Below are positions 46,848 to 55,306 of a DNA stretch of 64,000 nucleotides, piece by piece. The stretch comes from Methylovulum sp. Its GTDB lineage: Bacteria > Pseudomonadota > Gammaproteobacteria > Methylococcales > Methylomonadaceae. A program made the translations under genes and the position numbers. The notes under the pieces were generated by a model that was given only the letters and a program-made list of their open reading frames with translations, was not told the DNA's origin and searched no databases. Each line of letters begins with the position of its first letter. The stretch's first letter is position 1. The stretch spans positions 50,047 to 114,046 of the forward strand of contig JAQTQZ010000012.1 of the NCBI GenBank assembly GCA_028712695.1. Direction: 5' to 3'.

Positions 46848-47471
46848 TTAGCCATTCAACATTGAGGCAATTCCTTTGCCTTGCCTGATTATCTCAGGGC
46901 CATTGCTGGAAAACTCGATCATCGTAGTTGGTTCAAACTCAATGATCCCCGCATCTATGATTAAGTCTAGTTCATGCTCCAGCCTATCTCTTATATCATA
47001 AGGGTCTGTGAGCGCATCGCTGTCGCCAGGCAACACCAAAGTGGAGCTGAATAGCGGCTCTTCCAACTCCTGGACCAGTAACTGGGCAACTGGATGGCCA
47101 GGTATACGGATACCAATGGTTTTTTTCTTGGGATGTTGCAACCGACGCGGCACTTCGCGTGTTGCATCCAATATGAAGGTAAACGGGCCGGGGGTTAATG
47201 CTTTAATCAAACGAAACGCATCATTGCCTATTTTAGTAAAATTTGATATTTGCGCCAAGTCTTTACATACTAAGGTAAAATTATGCTTATCATCCAATTG
47301 GCGGATGCGGCGAATTTTATCCAATGCCTGTTTGTCACCGATATGGCAGGCGATTGCGTAAGATGAATCGGTAGGATAAGCAATCACGCCCCCTCCGCGG
47401 ATTATTTCCACGGCACGATGTATTAACCTCAATTGAGGGTTCTCTGGGTGTATTGCAAAAAACTGAGCCAT
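46848..47471 (-). CDS. YciO/YrdC-family (Sua5-like) protein
   Basis: The 207-residue protein starts MAQFFAIHPENPQLRLIHRAVEII and has the nucleotide-binding GGGVIAYPTDSSYAIAC, KHNFTLVCKDLAQIS, ALTPGPFTFILDATREVPRRL and KKKTIGIRIPGHP. This is the YciO branch of the YrdC fold. YrdC makes threonylcarbamoyl-AMP for t6A tRNA modification; whether YciO has the same activity in vivo is unsettled. The gene is next to the M50 protease. Confidence 0.9.
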   Translation of the reverse strand: MAQFFAIHPENPQLRLIHRAVEIIRGGGVIAYPTDSSYAIACHIGDKQALDKIRRIRQLDDKHNFTLVCKDLAQISNFTKIGNDAFRLIKALTPGPFTFILDATREVPRRLQHPKKKTIGIRIPGHPVAQLLVQELEEPLFSSTLVLPGDSDALTDPYDIRDRLEHELDLIIDAGIIEFEPTTMIEFSSNGPEIIRQGKGIASMLNG

Positions 47472-47547
47472 TCTAATTACTGCCTGAATTAATTTTCGCC
47501 ATTATAGCGTACATCACCACCTGCTTGCAGTCTTGCCACGCAAACGG

Positions 47548-48843
47548 CTATAAAATATTGGCGTAATCCAGTTCTAATTGTTTAAAGCTCAATGACGTCA
47601 TGAATCGGCTAAAACTCATCCAAGCAGACAGCCCCATCAAATCCCTAAACTGCGGTGGTAAAAAATGGGGTGGGCTGACCGTGCCTTCTTCCACCAGATC
47701 ATTGAGTACTTTCATATCCTCAATCATAGTCTTGCCACAAAATAGTAAGGGGATGCGGTCTGGCTTACCTTTACTTACGGCCAAACGGATAAAGTTGTAA
47801 GTAAGCACAAAACCTTTAATGTAGGTCAAATCTTTAGTGAACGGCATTCCCGACGAGCTGCTGCCTCGAAATACCCGGCTACTTAATATGTAACTTTCTT
47901 CATGATCCATGCCTTTATTTCTGAAAAATTCAAAAATATCTATAAAATCAGCTCCATCTTCCGCTAATGTTATTGCCCGTACCCGGTTAATTAGCGTCAT
48001 AAGACGATGTGGTGTGGAACTGAAGGTTAATATTTCCATCAGTACCGCCAACCCTTCTTGAGTGATAGTTGCTGAAGGCGGCCCTTTACCTAAAAAAGTA
48101 CAATAAGGCTGTGACATACCATTCAATGTTGTCCCTAGATGCACCCACACCTCATGCACCTCAAGCACCCGTAGATCATGCATATTGAATAAGGCATCAG
48201 CACGCAATTTAACGTAATCGGTACCTGCCGCAGCATCTGAAATAATCCCGTCACTAAGCATAGCCCGTAAGCCATCGCCTGGAAACAAACTTTCTATTTT
48301 TTGGTTAAGAATATCTACTGCGTCAGGGGCTTTAATTGTTTTCGGTTCTTCACTTAAAGAATCCAACTGTAATAGCTGGGTCAGCGTTTCTTCCATCATG
48401 CTGCCCAAGTCTGCAATAGTCGGGTCACCCACATGAAAAACATCTAAGGAAGAGCCGTAGAGTTCTTGGGAAATATTCGCGAACGTATCAGTACCCCTGG
48501 CTTCCAACATGTAAACCACATCCTGATATTCACGGCAGATACGACGCATAATGACGCTCAGCGGATTAAGTTGTCCGAGTTTACGCACCAAATCACGTTC
48601 AATCTCATGAAACTCACGTTTTTTTTCAGCTGGGTCAAACCCTAGCGAGCGTGATGCATAGTAATCAGTATCAACAGCGGGTAACGTTTTACAACCGCTA
48701 TTTAAAAACGCAGATTTTATACTGTCATCCCATTTGACGGCATCAAGCACGCGTATAGGCTGCTGGGCTTTCACAATCCGGTCTGAAAGCGCCTTAACTT
48801 CCGTAAGATAAGTTGAGGGTTTTGGTTTAGGTTTTTTTTTCAT
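47548..48843 (-). CDS. QEGLA-motif (DUF1704/MATCAP-like) protein
   Basis: The 431-residue protein contains LEVHEVWVHLGTTLNG (H-E-x3-H metal site) and TITQEGLAVLMEILTF with the diagnostic QEGLA motif. Bacterial members are annotated as flavohemoglobin expression-modulating QEGLA motif proteins; eukaryotic relatives are the MATCAP metallopeptidases. The catalytic residues look intact, so a metallopeptidase-like activity is plausible. The substrate is unknown. The ATG at 48843 is preferred to the GTG at 48849. Confidence 0.85.
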   Translation of the reverse strand: MKKKPKPKPSTYLTEVKALSDRIVKAQQPIRVLDAVKWDDSIKSAFLNSGCKTLPAVDTDYYASRSLGFDPAEKKREFHEIERDLVRKLGQLNPLSVIMRRICREYQDVVYMLEARGTDTFANISQELYGSSLDVFHVGDPTIADLGSMMEETLTQLLQLDSLSEEPKTIKAPDAVDILNQKIESLFPGDGLRAMLSDGIISDAAAGTDYVKLRADALFNMHDLRVLEVHEVWVHLGTTLNGMSQPYCTFLGKGPPSATITQEGLAVLMEILTFSSTPHRLMTLINRVRAITLAEDGADFIDIFEFFRNKGMDHEESYILSSRVFRGSSSSGMPFTKDLTYIKGFVLTYNFIRLAVSKGKPDRIPLLFCGKTMIEDMKVLNDLVEEGTVSPPHFLPPQFRDLMGLSAWMSFSRFMTSLSFKQLELDYANIL

Positions 48844-49015
48844 TAGCACTATCCCTTAGTTAAATTCCATTAAAACAAAAATCTTACGCCAAGTATATCA
48901 ATAGAATAACTGCGTTTATAGCAATATGAGCAACCAAAAAAGTAAGTGGTCATTTAAGCCTTAGTTAAGGCTAGTTAGCACATAATGGCAATAAATCATG
49001 TAAACGGGTTAGGCT

Positions 49016-49633
49016 ATGGACAAACGCAAATTGATAAACACTTCGATTGACACGAACCACCTAATCGCATCTAGGCGTCGGTTTTTAAAGCAAATGACGG
49101 GGGGGATGGCATTACTTTCTTTAGGCTGCCCAGAAATGGTATCGGCGGCAGTAAGGCACACTTATACTTCGACACGCCCCCATACACCGGCACATAAGAT
49201 AATTGCCCTGGAAAACATTAATACCGGCGATAAGCTGAAGCTTGCCTATTTTGAGCAAGGCCGCTATGTTAAAGAAGCGTTACAAGAGATTAATTATTTA
49301 TTCCGCGATTTCCATTCGGGTGATGTACATCCCATTGATCCCTCATTACTAGACCAATTATACGATTTAAAACAGAACCTGGACGTGACCCGCCCCGTCC
49401 ATATCATCTCTGGCTATCGCTCGCCTGTCACCAATGCCCAATTACGCAAACAAAGCCATAAGGTGGCTAAACATAGCCTACACATGGAAGGCCGGGCAAT
49501 CGACATACGTATCGAAGGAGTGAAAACCAAACACATCAGGAATGCAGCCATTGCTATGCAGCGCGGTGGGGTCGGCTATTACCCCAGAGCTAATTTTGTC
49601 CATCTGGACACTGGTGAGATTAGAACCTGGTAG
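49016..49633 (+). CDS. YcbK-like (DUF882, M15-type) murein endopeptidase, Tat-exported
   Basis: The 205-residue protein has a twin-arginine signal (ASRRRFLKQMTGGMALLSLG). The zinc peptidase domain shows HIISGYRSPVTNAQLR, the metal ligands in HSLHMEGRAIDIRIEG and the last in ANFVHLDTG. E. coli MepK (YcbK) cleaves the 3-3 crosslinks made by L,D-transpeptidases. Here the gene points at an L,D-transpeptidase gene, with only 5 nt between the two ends. Confidence 0.9.
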   Translation: MDKRKLINTSIDTNHLIASRRRFLKQMTGGMALLSLGCPEMVSAAVRHTYTSTRPHTPAHKIIALENINTGDKLKLAYFEQGRYVKEALQEINYLFRDFHSGDVHPIDPSLLDQLYDLKQNLDVTRPVHIISGYRSPVTNAQLRKQSHKVAKHSLHMEGRAIDIRIEGVKTKHIRNAAIAMQRGGVGYYPRANFVHLDTGEIRTW

Positions 49634-49638
49634 TGAAC

Positions 49639-51492
49639 CTATTCTGTAACTTCTACTGTCTTCATCAGGTCTGCAGCAGGTACGGCAGGCTTAACAAACA
49701 ACTCTTGATCATCAAGGTCTTCTGAATTTTTCAGCGCATCCAGCAGTATTACATCTTGTCCATAAATATCAGGATAGAAAATCAGTTGGTTTTGTTGGTC
49801 GAAAAATGCCGTCACATAAAAAAACAGCACGGGGATAGATTGCTTTAGAACAACCCGTTGCATTTTCGATTCATGCATCGCTTTCTGAATCCGCGCCTTA
49901 TCCCAACCCGTCTGATTTTTTAAAACAAATTCCGCCAATTTTTCTGGATTTTCAACCCGCACGCAACCATGGCTAAAATCCCGCCGCGACCGGCTGAATA
50001 AGGCATTAGCGGGTGTATCATGCAAATACACATCTTCTTTGTTAGGAAACAAAAATTTTACTTTACCTAACGCATTCTTTTTACCGGGGCGTTGCCTGAT
50101 CCTTACTGTACCCTGCTTAAGCTGAGCGATAGTCGCTGCAGAAAATCCGACAACACCCGAACTGGACACCAATTCCATATTTTCCTTCTCCAGAAAACCT
50201 GGATTACTCATCAACTTAGGAATAAATTCGTTCTTAACAATACTATAAGGCACATTCCAATAAGGCATAAAATCAATGAAGCGCATGTCTGCCATTAACA
50301 CGGGGGTTTGATTTTTCATTGCCTTGCCAACAACCACTTTTATATTGATAATCTCAGGTTCCAGCGCATTGACATTATCGAACGCCCAAAGCTGAAAGGC
50401 AGGAATATTGACAATAATAGAAGGCCCATCACCCAGTGACGGCAACCAACGGAGTCTCTCCATCGCCAGTTCAATTTGTATTACCCGTTGTGCTGGGGAC
50501 ATATTTAATTCAGCAAGCGTGGATTTACCGATAACACCATCAGCAGCCAAGCCATGACGATGCTGGAATTTTTTCATTGCTGCAACAATTTTTCCTGAAT
50601 AGCCGGCAGATGTGGGCGTATTAATGCCACTTGTGTCTTCAGGCAAATCGCCTGTTGTCGTTAAAAATTGCTTCAGCCCGTCAAGCTGTTTGATGTTATC
50701 CCCAGGATTGACAGTCTTGTCAAAAAACAACCGGACATGTTCGGATTTATCGGCAAGCTGCCGGTAATTTGCCAGCGCTGACTTTAGCTTTTGATATTGC
50801 TTTAACTTCGGCTCCACTAATATCGGCAACTGTGCAATAGACTGCTGTTCAAGGCCAGACTTAATCAACAAGGGCAAATCAAGCAACTTTTTATCCCTAA
50901 GTTTAAGGTTAAAATTAATGCCTTGCGGATTAACCCGGCCATAGTGCAAATCATGGAGAAAGCGTAGCAATGATAAGCTTAATGCAGTGTCGTATGCTGC
51001 TAATTCCCTGTACGCATCTGTCTTAAGCAGCAAGACTGTTGAAAACTTTTGTTGCAACATTGCAGTGTCATAATTCGCTGCATTTAAACCGTTATCCGCC
51101 GCGTTTTTCAGAAGATCCAGCAATTGGGTGATATTTGTATTGCTACCGCCATTGCCCAACCAAAGCAATTGATAATCGGCCTGTTTATAAAGCGTGTCGA
51201 GATCATCGCTACGATTAGCAAAATTCGCCATTTTTAAATACGGATGCTGTTTAGCGGCAATAATCGCCGTAATTTCTTTAGCCACCGACGGTTCCTGAAC
51301 AACCATGTCTTCCGCTAATAAATCAAATGCGGACAGCGTCAGGCAAAAAAACATCAACAACCGCAGGGCATAGCGTCCCGCACGATTCCTTAAGCACGCA
51401 CTATAGAAATTACTGTTTTGTAAAACAACCAATGTGTGGACATTAAACATTCCCCCTTCATTATCACCTTTTGCAAATACACTTAGCTCCAT
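49639..51492 (-). CDS. L,D-transpeptidase, YcbB/LdtD type
   Basis: The 617-residue protein has a signal or anchor helix (LRLLMFFCLTLSAFDLLA), a long N-terminal domain (about 80-290), a peptidoglycan-binding helix bundle (MKKFQHRHGLAADGVIGKSTLAEL) and a YkuD catalytic domain with Cys in FSHGCVRVENPEKLAEF. A large capping subdomain sits in the catalytic part, as in LdtD. It makes 3-3 crosslinks in peptidoglycan. The start is uncertain: GTG 51501, ATG 51492 and ATG 51450 are in frame and none has a strong ribosome-binding site. Confidence 0.9.
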   Translation of the reverse strand: MELSVFAKGDNEGGMFNVHTLVVLQNSNFYSACLRNRAGRYALRLLMFFCLTLSAFDLLAEDMVVQEPSVAKEITAIIAAKQHPYLKMANFANRSDDLDTLYKQADYQLLWLGNGGSNTNITQLLDLLKNAADNGLNAANYDTAMLQQKFSTVLLLKTDAYRELAAYDTALSLSLLRFLHDLHYGRVNPQGINFNLKLRDKKLLDLPLLIKSGLEQQSIAQLPILVEPKLKQYQKLKSALANYRQLADKSEHVRLFFDKTVNPGDNIKQLDGLKQFLTTTGDLPEDTSGINTPTSAGYSGKIVAAMKKFQHRHGLAADGVIGKSTLAELNMSPAQRVIQIELAMERLRWLPSLGDGPSIIVNIPAFQLWAFDNVNALEPEIINIKVVVGKAMKNQTPVLMADMRFIDFMPYWNVPYSIVKNEFIPKLMSNPGFLEKENMELVSSSGVVGFSAATIAQLKQGTVRIRQRPGKKNALGKVKFLFPNKEDVYLHDTPANALFSRSRRDFSHGCVRVENPEKLAEFVLKNQTGWDKARIQKAMHESKMQRVVLKQSIPVLFFYVTAFFDQQNQLIFYPDIYGQDVILLDALKNSEDLDDQELFVKPAVPAADLMKTVEVTE

Positions 51493-51687
51493 ATAACACA
51501 CGCCTATTTCGAGAAATTTGGTATAACTGTCAAAAATCAGGCAATACTACCACTAACAGACTGTTTTCATAGTGATAAATCGACAGAATATCGATTAAGT
51601 CAAAAAGCCGGTTAATTTTCCTGTCAAAATGCTATTTTTTAGCGGTTACCGAAAAACAGCTATTTTATTCACCCCTCAGGAACACCG

Positions 51688-52608
51688 ATGGCAAAAAAAC
51701 CACAGCAACCCTGCCCGCCCCTTTTTCCTAGCGCCAAACAAGACGCAGCACAGGTCTGTTACGATTACGGCACACCGCAAAGCCGTTCAAATTCTTATAG
51801 GTTAGCGTATGATGACTTCGACTTCATTATGCGTGACGAATTAAGGCCTGTACGTTTACAACTTGAATTGCTCAAACCTGAACTTGCCCAACTTGAGCAT
51901 AACATCCATGCAACCGTGGTCATTTTCGGCAGCGCCCGTATCAATGACTGCGAAACGGCGGAGCAGACGTTGCAATGTGCAGAACAAGCATTGGATGACA
52001 ATCAAGGTGATGTTGGACTAGCAAAAAAAGTTGCCATAGCAAAGCGGCTGCTAGCTAAAAGCCGCTATTATGATGAAGCACGCAAGCTAGGCAGCCTAAT
52101 CACCGAAGGCGCTAAAGGGCTCAACCATAACATTGTTGTCGTCACTGGCGGTGGCCCTGGGATTATGGAGGCGGCCAATCGCGGTGCGGATGATGTCAAC
52201 GGCAAAAGCATAGGGCTAAATATCGTGCTGCCTGGCGAGCAAAAGCCCAATAACTATATCACCCCTGAATTGTGTTTTCAGTTCCATTACTTTGCCATAC
52301 GCAAGATGCACTTTTTAATGCGGGCGATTGCACTTATCGCTTTTCCGGGAGGCTTCGGCACACTAGATGAACTGTTTGAAGCGCTTACCTTGATCCAAAC
52401 CAACAAAGTCAGACGTATCCCTGTCATTTTATTTGGCAAGCTGTACTGGGATAACATCATCAATTTTGACACGCTGGTCGATGAAGGTGTCATCTCGCAG
52501 TGTGAACGGGAAATTATCCAGTATGCAGAAACGGCAGAACAAGCATGGCAACTAATTTTAAATGACTATGTCAAAAATGTTGATGATGCTAACAACGACA
52601 ACATCTAA
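51688..52608 (+). CDS. LOG-family (lysine-decarboxylase-like) nucleotide phosphoribohydrolase
   Basis: The 306-residue protein has a Rossmann-like LOG domain: TVVIFGSARI, VVTGGGPGIMEAANRGADD and FPGGFGTLDELFEALTLIQT (PGGxGTxxE). LOG proteins remove the base from AMP or cytokinin nucleotides. An N-terminal 100-residue part with a charged helix precedes the domain, so it is the longer LOG type. AGGAA sits 7 nt before the ATG at 51688. The physiological substrate is not predictable. Confidence 0.9.
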   Translation: MAKKPQQPCPPLFPSAKQDAAQVCYDYGTPQSRSNSYRLAYDDFDFIMRDELRPVRLQLELLKPELAQLEHNIHATVVIFGSARINDCETAEQTLQCAEQALDDNQGDVGLAKKVAIAKRLLAKSRYYDEARKLGSLITEGAKGLNHNIVVVTGGGPGIMEAANRGADDVNGKSIGLNIVLPGEQKPNNYITPELCFQFHYFAIRKMHFLMRAIALIAFPGGFGTLDELFEALTLIQTNKVRRIPVILFGKLYWDNIINFDTLVDEGVISQCEREIIQYAETAEQAWQLILNDYVKNVDDANNDNI

Positions 52609-52733
52609 AATCGCAACACAGACTCTTGGACGATGGTGAGTTTTCGCTGCTTTGTACATCGGATTTGCCGTATGCTACTATTTATAAAATCAAAAATGGG
52701 TTTTGATTTTAATTTAATTTTATGGAGTTGCTA

Positions 52734-53099
52734 ATGAAACAATTATTGAAAACAGTGTTGATGCTTTCTACACTATCCTTATTTACCTCTTACGATGCCG
52801 CAGCATCGACTTATCCGGCTAGAGTGAGCGCAAAACTTGGCAACGCACTTGTCAATGTGACCACTGGGCTCGGCGAAATCCCTAAAGCCATTATGATCAC
52901 CAATCGGACAGAAGGCCCTGCCTATGCATCAACCGCTGGCGTGGTGACGGGAATTGTAAACATGATGGGGCGCACCCTAAATGGCGCATACGATCTGGTG
53001 ACATTTATGATACCGACCAAACCAATCATCACGCCCGATTATGTTTGGCAAGATTACGACAAAGAAACCAGTTACCGCTCAACCTGGCAATTACGCTAA
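52734..53099 (+). CDS. exosortase system-associated protein, TIGR04073 family
   Basis: The 121-residue exported protein has a signal peptide (MKQLLKTVLMLSTLSLFTSYDAAA). The mature part fits TIGR04073: KLGNALVNVTTGLGEIPKAIM, GVVTGIVNMMGRTLNGAYDLVTFMIP, ending in PDYVWQDYD. The family is known only by its co-occurrence with exosortase/PEP-CTERM systems. The ATG at 52734 has GGAG 6 nt upstream. No exosortase gene lies in this window. Confidence 0.85.
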   Translation: MKQLLKTVLMLSTLSLFTSYDAAASTYPARVSAKLGNALVNVTTGLGEIPKAIMITNRTEGPAYASTAGVVTGIVNMMGRTLNGAYDLVTFMIPTKPIITPDYVWQDYDKETSYRSTWQLR

Positions 53100-53111
53100 T
53101 ACGCAAAAATC

Positions 53112-53143
53112 ATCGAGCACAACCTGTTTGGACTGCGCTCGAT
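53112..53143 (-). terminator. possible intrinsic terminator after the YccA-like gene
   Basis: ATCGAGC (53112-53118) and GCTCGAT (53137-53143) form a 7-bp stem with an 18-nt loop. On the minus strand it is followed by GATTTTTG. The long loop makes it a weaker candidate. Confidence 0.4.
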
Positions 53144-53154
53144 AATCAAGAGCA

Positions 53155-53823
53155 TTAATCCCTGCCGTTGAACACCCCTAACAACTGCAACAAGCTTAGG
53201 AACAGATTGTAAATGGAGACATACAAAGAAATGGTGGCCAGAATATAATTAGTTTCACCGCCATTGATCATGGCACTGGTTTGAAACAAAATCATGCCGG
53301 ACATCAACAAGATGAACATGGCTGAAACCGCCAATGATAATGCAGGAATAGCAAACACGATTGCGCCAATACCGGCCAAAAATGCGACCAGTATACCGAC
53401 CATCAAGAACCCGCCCAAATAACTGAAATCTTTCCGCGTAGTCAACGCATAGGCTGACAACCCAAGAAAAATCACCCCAGTGCCACCCAATGCCATCATG
53501 ATAAGCTCATGGCCGTTGCTGAAGACATTAATATACATGGTCAGGATCGGCCCTAAAGTCAACCCCATAAAGCCGGTCAGGGCAAAGATAAAGACCAAGC
53601 CCAATGCGCTGTCACTAAATTTTGTCGTCAAGAACAGCAAACCGAAATAACCCACCAAAGTGAGAACCATGCCTGGATGGGGCAAGTTTAAAGCCATCGA
53701 CAAGCCTGCTGTCAATGCACTGAACAGCAGCGTCATAGACAATAACAGATAGGTGTTTTTCAACAGTTTATTAGTCGCCAGAGCACCCGCTTCTGGACGC
53801 GATACCACAGTATTTGATTTCAT
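53155..53823 (-). CDS. Bax inhibitor-1/YccA family membrane protein
   Basis: The 222-residue protein has seven membrane helices of the TMBIM type. It starts with LLKNTYLLLSMTLLFSALTAGLSMAL, has the GFMGLTLGPILTMYIN pattern in the middle, and ends in TISLYVSIYNLFLSLLQLLGVFNGRD with the terminal acidic residues. YccA interacts with FtsH in E. coli. The function here is unknown. Confidence 0.9.
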   Translation of the reverse strand: MKSNTVVSRPEAGALATNKLLKNTYLLLSMTLLFSALTAGLSMALNLPHPGMVLTLVGYFGLLFLTTKFSDSALGLVFIFALTGFMGLTLGPILTMYINVFSNGHELIMMALGGTGVIFLGLSAYALTTRKDFSYLGGFLMVGILVAFLAGIGAIVFAIPALSLAVSAMFILLMSGMILFQTSAMINGGETNYILATISLYVSIYNLFLSLLQLLGVFNGRD

Positions 53824-53960
53824 TTTTGTTACCTTAAAAGTATGATGGACAGTAATAACAACTATTGAATATTACTAGAATTTCATTTGTTTCGTAAAAA
53901 ACTTTTAGCCACCGGCCTGCTCTTTGGCCGAAGCTAACGCTTAGAACGTGTCCCGGCCTC

Positions 53961-54707
53961 ATGCCAAACCATTTAAAACCACTCATGCCCAACCTGCCAT
54001 TCCCTTACACAATCCGCCGCAGCCCACGCTCTGTTAAGGTAAAAATTGTTGTCACTTTTGATAAGGTCGAAGTCATTGCGCCAACTAAAGTGGCTGAACA
54101 AACAATCGTACGGTTTGTGCACGAAAAACAGCATTGGGTTATGTCAGCACTTACTAAAGTTGCCGAAAAAAACCAGCACGATACAACGTTTGCGCCGGTT
54201 TTTTATGGTGACGGTACAAAAATCCCTTATCGCGGCGAATTTTATAAACTGACTGTCAAACCCTCTCCATTAAAACGCTTAAAAATCACCTTGGCTGACG
54301 GGCTGGTTGCCCATATTCCTAAGGTGTTACCGGTCAATGCACACAACGATGCCATTAAAATAGCATTGGTAAACTGGCTGAAAAGCCAAGCCAAACAGCA
54401 TGTGCAAGACTTGGTCAAACAGCATGCACCTAGAAAACAGCTGACTCCACGCTCTATTATGATTAAACGGCAAAAAAGTCGCTGGGGAAGTTGCGGCATC
54501 CACAATGACATCAGCATCAACTGGCTACTGATTCTGGCCCCGCCTGAAATACTGGAGTACGTGGTGGTGCATGAGCTGTGCCATATCCAGGTCAGAAACC
54601 ATTCAGCCCATTTTTGGGCGTTGGTCGCGGAACATTTACCGGACTATCAGCAACATAGGCGCTGGTTGAAGCAACAAGGCGCCAGCCTGATGCGGGGACT
54701 TGATTAA
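53961..54707 (+). CDS. YgjP-like zinc metallopeptidase (DUF45)
   Basis: The 248-residue protein contains RQKSRWGSCGIHNDISINWLLILAPPEILEYVVVHELCHI (HExxH) and NHSAHFWALVAEHLPDY with the third ligand. This is the SprT-like YgjP/M48-related family. The protein has no signal peptide. The first ATG is at 53961, with an in-frame ATG at 53985 as an alternative. The cellular role is not known. Confidence 0.88.
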   Translation: MPNHLKPLMPNLPFPYTIRRSPRSVKVKIVVTFDKVEVIAPTKVAEQTIVRFVHEKQHWVMSALTKVAEKNQHDTTFAPVFYGDGTKIPYRGEFYKLTVKPSPLKRLKITLADGLVAHIPKVLPVNAHNDAIKIALVNWLKSQAKQHVQDLVKQHAPRKQLTPRSIMIKRQKSRWGSCGIHNDISINWLLILAPPEILEYVVVHELCHIQVRNHSAHFWALVAEHLPDYQQHRRWLKQQGASLMRGLD

Positions 54708-54733
54708 TACGCTTAAAAAGCCCCGGCAACACC

Positions 54734-55300
54734 CTATCCACCCCAGTGCAAAACCTCTGGCAAAAAAAACTCGCTGACCAGCATGTGCTTATGCCTGATG
54801 CCATAAACAGTCCTTCTGCCCCAAATTGGCTGGTTTATGCTAATTTTTTCGAAGGTGGCTGATGTCCATAAGCAAGGCTTAACTAAAGCCACGTCCATTT
54901 CCACGCGCTCAAGTTTGGGATACGAAAAAATGACTTCGCCTAAGGGACGCGTCCCTAGCTGCGATAAATTACTGTGCGCAACTTTAATGGTTTCGGCAGG
55001 AATGATCGTCCTGGCAAGAATCAAGGGCTTACCGTCAGCATGTAACATGACTTCGCGGATCAGACAGTAGCGGGCGGCAGGCTGTTTAAGCAGTTTTTGT
55101 TCCGATAAAAACGGGGTGCGCCACTGTTGCAGCAGCACGCTGACAGCAACCGAACGGCCATAGATATTGCGGAGCCGCTGGGTTAGCGAACCGGATTCAT
55201 AAGCCCATGACTGTACGGCAGCGGGAAGTTTATGGCGTGTGCCTAGGCGGTTTTCATGCCAAACAGGTTCTTGATCAAATAACAGACTCTTGGTGGCCAA
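54734..55300 (-). CDS. ubiC: chorismate lyase
   Basis: The 188-residue protein has YCLIREVMLHADGKPLILARTIIP (conserved Arg), LSQLGTRPLGEVIF and WGRRTVYGI near the C-terminus, all typical of UbiC, which makes 4-hydroxybenzoate and pyruvate from chorismate for ubiquinone. The only good start is TTG 55300, with GAGG about 11 nt upstream (the gene's first ATG is far inside). It follows recG by 6 nt. Confidence 0.9.
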   Translation of the reverse strand: MATKSLLFDQEPVWHENRLGTRHKLPAAVQSWAYESGSLTQRLRNIYGRSVAVSVLLQQWRTPFLSEQKLLKQPAARYCLIREVMLHADGKPLILARTIIPAETIKVAHSNLSQLGTRPLGEVIFSYPKLERVEMDVALVKPCLWTSATFEKISINQPIWGRRTVYGIRHKHMLVSEFFLPEVLHWGG

Positions 55301-55306
55301 ACTAAA

